Below, one piece after another: positions 16,001-17,562 of a stretch of DNA of 17,562 nucleotides. The stretch spans positions 1 through 17,562 of the forward strand of contig JABHIC010000020.1 of NCBI GenBank assembly GCA_018671205.1, given 5' to 3'. Source of the DNA: Gammaproteobacteria bacterium (lineage in GTDB: Bacteria > Pseudomonadota > Gammaproteobacteria > GCF-002020875). Made by a program: the position numbers and the translations under genes. Every line of letters starts with the position of its first letter. The stretch's first letter is position 1. The notes under the pieces are model-generated. The model did not search any database. It saw only the letters and a program-made list of their open reading frames with translations, and had not been told where the DNA came from.

Positions 16001-17273
16001 CTTTGACTAGAGCGATCTTTGCGCTCGTTGGGATTTCACCCAAATTGAGCCCTGTTACAGGGTCTAGTAGTGTGCCAATCGGGTTAGTCGCTAATGCACC
16101 ATCGCTGCTGTCTGATATTGCTGCACCCTCACTATCCAGGCCACCCGATCCCGCAGAACCATCATGTACTCGATAAATTTCGACCTCTTGAAGTAAAACC
16201 GGGGCACCTGATCCAACCGGAAGGCCATAAGCAAAGATCGTAGGGGTAACCGATGCACAGGCTCCATTCACCAACTCACACCCTGCTGATGCTGCTAAAA
16301 CATCCAAGCTGTTTCCTGCTGTTGAGTGAGTTACGATCTGAGTAGCCGCAACACGATTTCCGAAACGGTCAAAGATGTCTACTTCGTATTTCTCACCTAC
16401 ACCAATTTCTGAAACGGTGATGGTTTTTGTGATCTCTTGCTCTAAACGTGTATCTGTAAATTTTAATTCAATCGTTGTTGAGTTATCAATCTGCTGATCT
16501 GCACCTGCCGCGGCATCTCCTGTTACTGAAACGGTAGCAGCACTGTCTGTATAGACTTTTATCTCATATTCAGTACCGAGTTGGTCCACATTGGCTGCCA
16601 GCACTTGAAAGCCATCCCCTGCACTGTTCGTCTGACTGGTCTCTTGAGCCAAGACCTTGCTGAAATAGGCCCAGAGCCCTTTGCTTTGGTCTAGTGTAGA
16701 GAGTGTATTAGCATCTGCAGAAAAAGATGTATCGTAATAGTCCCATCCACCTGCACCACTATTCAGCGTTTTATTCCAAGCAAAAAGTCGACGCGCCTCA
16801 AGCCCCGCCCCAGTATTTGTAATAGATGCGATTAACTCGCTGACTGAGGTTACATTGTTCCCCGCGCCAATCAGTTTCCAGCCTGTTTCATCGTTGTAGT
16901 TATCACTATCCCCCAATTGCAACGCACGCCCCAGAGTACTCGTACCACCTACAGTAACGGTTGTCGGTGCTGCACCATCTGGCATTTTGATCCAGATGCC
17001 TTTATTACGAGGAAGATCGGTTAAGTTACCACGATCATTTTTTACATCGCGAGCCACCCAACTACCATCAGCACTCTGCATCATCACACGTTCTGCATTG
17101 GCTCCAGTAGGGCCAAACAGCTCTTGAATGGATTGACCGCTATCTGTTGCCGCTGTATTGGCTGCAATCAAGTTCCATCCCGCATTTAGCTCAATAGTCT
17201 GCTCTGCTGCTTGAACCGCACTTCCTGCTACTACCGCTGCAATTCCAGCGCTTACTTTTGTTAGGTTTCGCAT
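10098..17273 (-). CDS. Giant secreted multidomain protein with GWNL modules and C-terminal DUF2135-like domain (2391 aa), paralogue of the 2604-aa protein
   Basis: The ATG at 17273-17271 has AAGGA 9 nt upstream and starts a Sec signal peptide (MRNLTKVSAGIAAVVAGSAV..., cleavage near VQA/AEQ, residue 22). Order of parts: GWNL module ~32-97 (ends KGIWIKM); second module ~131-204 (GWKLI...KGLWAYF); a beta-rich segment ~225-325 with no cadherin-like repeats; the only two cysteines at 332 and 339; then the ~2,060-residue core shared with the 2604-residue protein. Core landmarks are the alanine-rich ASPAAAAPSAARNNAGAAL, the phrase DGGGLYDYAFVSIQVLPVVR, carboxypeptidase-regulatory-like segments (GAANFADVPVGGYTLRAEP, GDFSLFGLPAGES), and the last 202 residues with VTLDWASGYDMDLHSF (DUF2135/YfaP-like). 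Over the final 71 residues I count 44 identities with the paralogue. It alone carries an acidic DxDxD-type loop near residues 1653-1668 and an insertion near 1190-1235. No catalytic motif is apparent. Function is unknown; a surface or matrix role is inferred. Confidence 0.96.
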   Translation of the reverse strand: MRNLTKVSAGIAAVVAGSAVQAAEQTIELNAGWNLIAANTAATDSGQSIQELFGPTGANAERVMMQSADGSWVARDVKNDRGNLTDLPRNKGIWIKMPDGAAPTTVTVGGTSTLGRALQLGDSDNYNDETGWKLIGAGNNVTSVSELIASITNTGAGLEARRLFAWNKTLNSGAGGWDYYDTSFSADANTLSTLDQSKGLWAYFSKVLAQETSQTNSAGDGFQVLAANVDQLGTEYEIKVYTDSAATVSVTGDAAAGADQQIDNSTTIELKFTDTRLEQEITKTITVSEIGVGEKYEVDIFDRFGNRVAATQIVTHSTAGNSLDVLAASAGCELVNGACASVTPTIFAYGLPVGSGAPVLLQEVEIYRVHDGSAGSGGLDSEGAAISDSSDGALATNPIGTLLDPVTGLNLGEIPTSAKIALVKEGYITVYKNVGDSGSIYGVMQEVTHNNDSLSSNAELPTDETADDPGLGRQLHASPAAAAPSAARNNAGAALMLGVGRGNPNSSIGIQVTPYATPDAIVDLHSQLEDAEGTAITLANDPSLEAAVQRAFLDHPNVTMEDSTGTTITGQSDISAAWGRNFAAYSFKVVGGASLRVYDRNTGEDYSDERRAASHADMGAWADIRPYISSTLDGTMEEHLALAAEFASASTTDSYRVLNRAFMRTPAGWRMMPGEVKYINPADSDGNATPTVTSMEASTSAALDLDEVTWGYSAVENRTVKHKMPLDQLVMTTSGDDNGLLMDKIDSIDASGGTTATDGGGLYDYAFVSIQVLPVVRDIVTTVLESSTGVPLPFSLVTLNGGSNAMTDGNGVASFRDVAMPITSPTIEISALRNDHYRNSVTLEVGEIIANSTEVTETAEGATESMVRNQYAATVRIQEVALTAKVTGNVTDSADGTPVAEAAISLISPAALSQLRADMEAGEFIAFQDPQARYTWEIRVHYDENQASRSGALARTAERGLHRILVNADAPETWQSLKSSMGRDDGHRLSFDDVVRKIANVEEGQSADDDYSLVGTYDVRVTVDYEIDQSHQPGEEGFGDYQEVSGAGMTISVDINPELLAATEENDVSYRPLNWRVLPYPIADGQEEAEISQSGDYADYEMRGSREHGYFYVLNKTADAQNLAPRVYWEVDVQWSSSDGESLKWLEPVVDGNGNVTSYQWVAAAEGFELATARRHRTLALSPEPVLGQLTNEDDSLRYHQATDATTGALVYQQDDAGSPVLDDNGDPIPVYDETKPLYDESWNMPMLPWTHVVASLSDPELFKAFLQPIDSSDQNGARYIDTYASDGAAENNGFNIRIKGVVYGDEASLDTPSDKNGDDDSTDRNVPFVLQSDMNLKAPFSQNRQSVLKITDATAVPLEGLVERNTATGPMGYFTFNSIPAELGAFTNLDLNSSYLRVSAYKDLYYRAELAPTPKFSRDNATTAILEDVSNKHIDLDKIPTRNVVVTTAANATVYLGESGRFEVANESGAANFADVPVGGYTLRAEPGAGDSEHGMSSAQAQITQFTADSDTDVEVAQSVTLTLPGVTWISDSVPVIDVTISDMMAGGFVVVEGEVKEYKALTDAADSETALVPYGMSGGDRVRDLLSIRVNDRILPLQMDGESRFSTTVQLREGLNGIILSAVNEVGRASTPTQMVNFFPSFGSVSGTVTYDHDNDDQNNDGFKDNATEVAASAQVPAAGALLTVTQGENQRSVVTEDDGDFSLFGLPAGESIDIHAIIQSESGRFALDSGSVSAVVPEGIQYKIAEPLQLTSIFSAAEGQPVVAVDDSLVKDGMFYLDARVGNYDGQGIGTTEPRPIQVTINGETFDVAVSGDRNTETNVNAVRTATRQLNAGEVVDETENLMWHVNTESVRLTRRHNEIVVSATNLNGEHNIAPPIYVENDAVIELDVTMNVTMPGLNPVATDQLEGGITLYNIDGEPVAARRFVEAASSTDVSVTQNFHTMEAGLYTYLIEVPGYIPQRGMFVLNENNAATDGESGANVGGVNEQVVSASLEAATLDISWFELEGLTATRLQAQERTGDQLTVAGVRQVDANALPGEAEDALVYMDDTGRLTLVETDNEPYLQSEPLVIDGEAVHTNLAQVSGNLRLVIPTHEFTTTGNPPFSGLMQVVTGDQVVSVQMPTQLPAALAADSSDAGADGVAAGTAEYLIPFSAVVNVVEGHNVIDVLATASDGELRENAGTIFVEPASTPVGAMTVTLDWASGYDMDLHSFYFPDWGMDDTTPAEAGMETGSQNYGHVYYSNTSYRSDRIQDIDWIGEGWEGSGFQPEHHTWATATVDGRGVVADGTYLVVANDYSYDDADRVTVTLTAPGIGDVTYGPYDSSEAADSGKQPVFVVHVENNRVVEVETVPVGSSFGAAVTDIVGGSNEFGPDEHGMYRTRTLAKPKR

Positions 17274-17282
17274 TAAATATAA

Positions 17283-17287
17283 TCCTT
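17283..17287 (-). promoter_or_regulatory. Shine-Dalgarno AAGGA of the 2391-aa gene
   Basis: AAGGA is followed by 9 nt (TTATATTTA) and the ATG at 17273. This is slightly long but normal spacing, and it supports that start. A TATAAC lies right upstream (17293-17288), but a transcript starting from it would begin inside the ribosome site, so I do not call it a promoter. Confidence 0.6.
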
Positions 17288-17306
17288 GTTATAACTTATT
17301 TCTTTC

Positions 17307-17342
17307 AAAAAAAAACCATACAATGATTACCTAAGTATGGTT
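17307..17342 (-). terminator. Intrinsic terminator after the right-edge gene
   Basis: On the minus strand AACCATAC (17342-17335) pairs with GTATGGTT (17321-17314) across a 13-nt loop, and the 3' arm runs into a nine-T tract. The stem can extend as A-T pairs with one G-T wobble (AAAGAACCATAC). It lies 39 nt beyond the stop codon at 17382 and ends about 33 nt before the next start at 17273. No convincing promoter is visible between 17274 and 17381. Confidence 0.8.
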
Positions 17343-17381
17343 CTTTATTTGACATCTAGAGTATCAAAACGGTATCAGCAA

Positions 17382-17562
17382 TTACTCAAAAGTACCCGCT
17401 TGCCCGCTATCATCTGTTGTACCGGAGGCATTGACACCGCCTGCACTATCCAGTGCAGCAATTGAGGTGTAGGTAACCGCTCCTGATGTTGTATCGGTCA
17501 ACTGCATTACTACCTTTTCGCCTGCATAAGCAGAATCAACAATCACACTGGTATCATTATCC
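17382..17562 (-). CDS. Unrecognised protein, C-terminal fragment (59 codons in window)
   Basis: The minus-strand frame with its first full codon at 17561-17559 is open for 59 codons and ends in TAA at 17384-17382. The other frame starting at the edge meets a stop at once (GGA TAA). The peptide starts DNDTSVIVDSAYAGEKVV, contains QLTDTTSGAVTYTSIAALDS and ends SGQAGTFE. It is rich in T, S, D, G and A, with alternating beta-strand-like stretches and no cysteine, which suits the end of another extracellular beta-domain protein. The terminator immediately after the stop supports this being a real gene end. I do not recognise a family, and the start lies outside the window. Confidence 0.7.
   Translation of the reverse strand, partial: DNDTSVIVDSAYAGEKVVMQLTDTTSGAVTYTSIAALDSAGGVNASGTTDDSGQAGTFE

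Noticed and set aside
259..17273. The two giants as RTX-type or type I-secreted adhesins
   Set aside because: Both have N-terminal Sec signal peptides, and I see no GGxGxDxUx nonapeptide arrays or typical type I C-terminal signal.
17288..17293. TATAAC as a -10 box for the 2391-aa gene
   Set aside because: The predicted transcript would start inside or after the AAGGA ribosome site, and the -35 position is only a T-run.
1..17562. Mobile element, phage or CRISPR structure
   Set aside because: I found no transposase, integrase, terminal inverted repeats, target-site duplication or spaced identical repeats. The repeats present are protein-coding domain repeats.

Overview
The window is a single-strand block of secreted-protein genes. 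Every gene I can support lies on the minus strand, so transcription runs from high to low coordinates. There are no tRNA, rRNA, CRISPR, transposase or housekeeping genes. The source looks like a Gram-negative bacterium, plausibly a gammaproteobacterium from an aquatic or sediment habitat. That guess rests only on Sec signal peptides, giant cadherin-like and carboxypeptidase-regulatory-like surface proteins, a myxobacterial-type metalloprotease relative and roughly 48-50% GC judged by eye. No marker gene fixes the taxon.

Layout in the direction of transcription: (1) the last 59 codons of an unrecognised gene (17562-17382), followed by a hairpin terminator; (2) a 2391-residue secreted protein (17273-10098), followed by two successive hairpins, the second a clear intrinsic terminator; (3) a 584-residue secreted zinc metalloprotease of the MXAN_6640 type (9990-8236), whose start sits only 15 nt beyond that terminator; (4) a 162-nt gap, then a 2604-residue secreted protein (8073-259) that is a paralogue of the first giant; (5) 12 nt later, the first 82 codons of a secreted protein with beta-helix-type sequence (246-1), cut by the window edge. 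No gene-free stretch exceeds 300 nt.

The two giants share a core of about 1,950-2,060 residues that ends in a DUF2135/YfaP-like domain and a basic tail. Their N-terminal arms differ: five cadherin-like repeats of about 95 residues in one, a single beta-rich segment in the other. All three complete proteins carry a pair of 'GWNL...GYW' modules, N-terminal in the giants and C-terminal in the protease. The genes therefore look like one cell-surface set: two large multidomain proteins, a protease that may process them or anchor beside them, and a beta-helix protein. This functional link is inference. The shared module, the paralogy and the adjacency are visible in the sequence.
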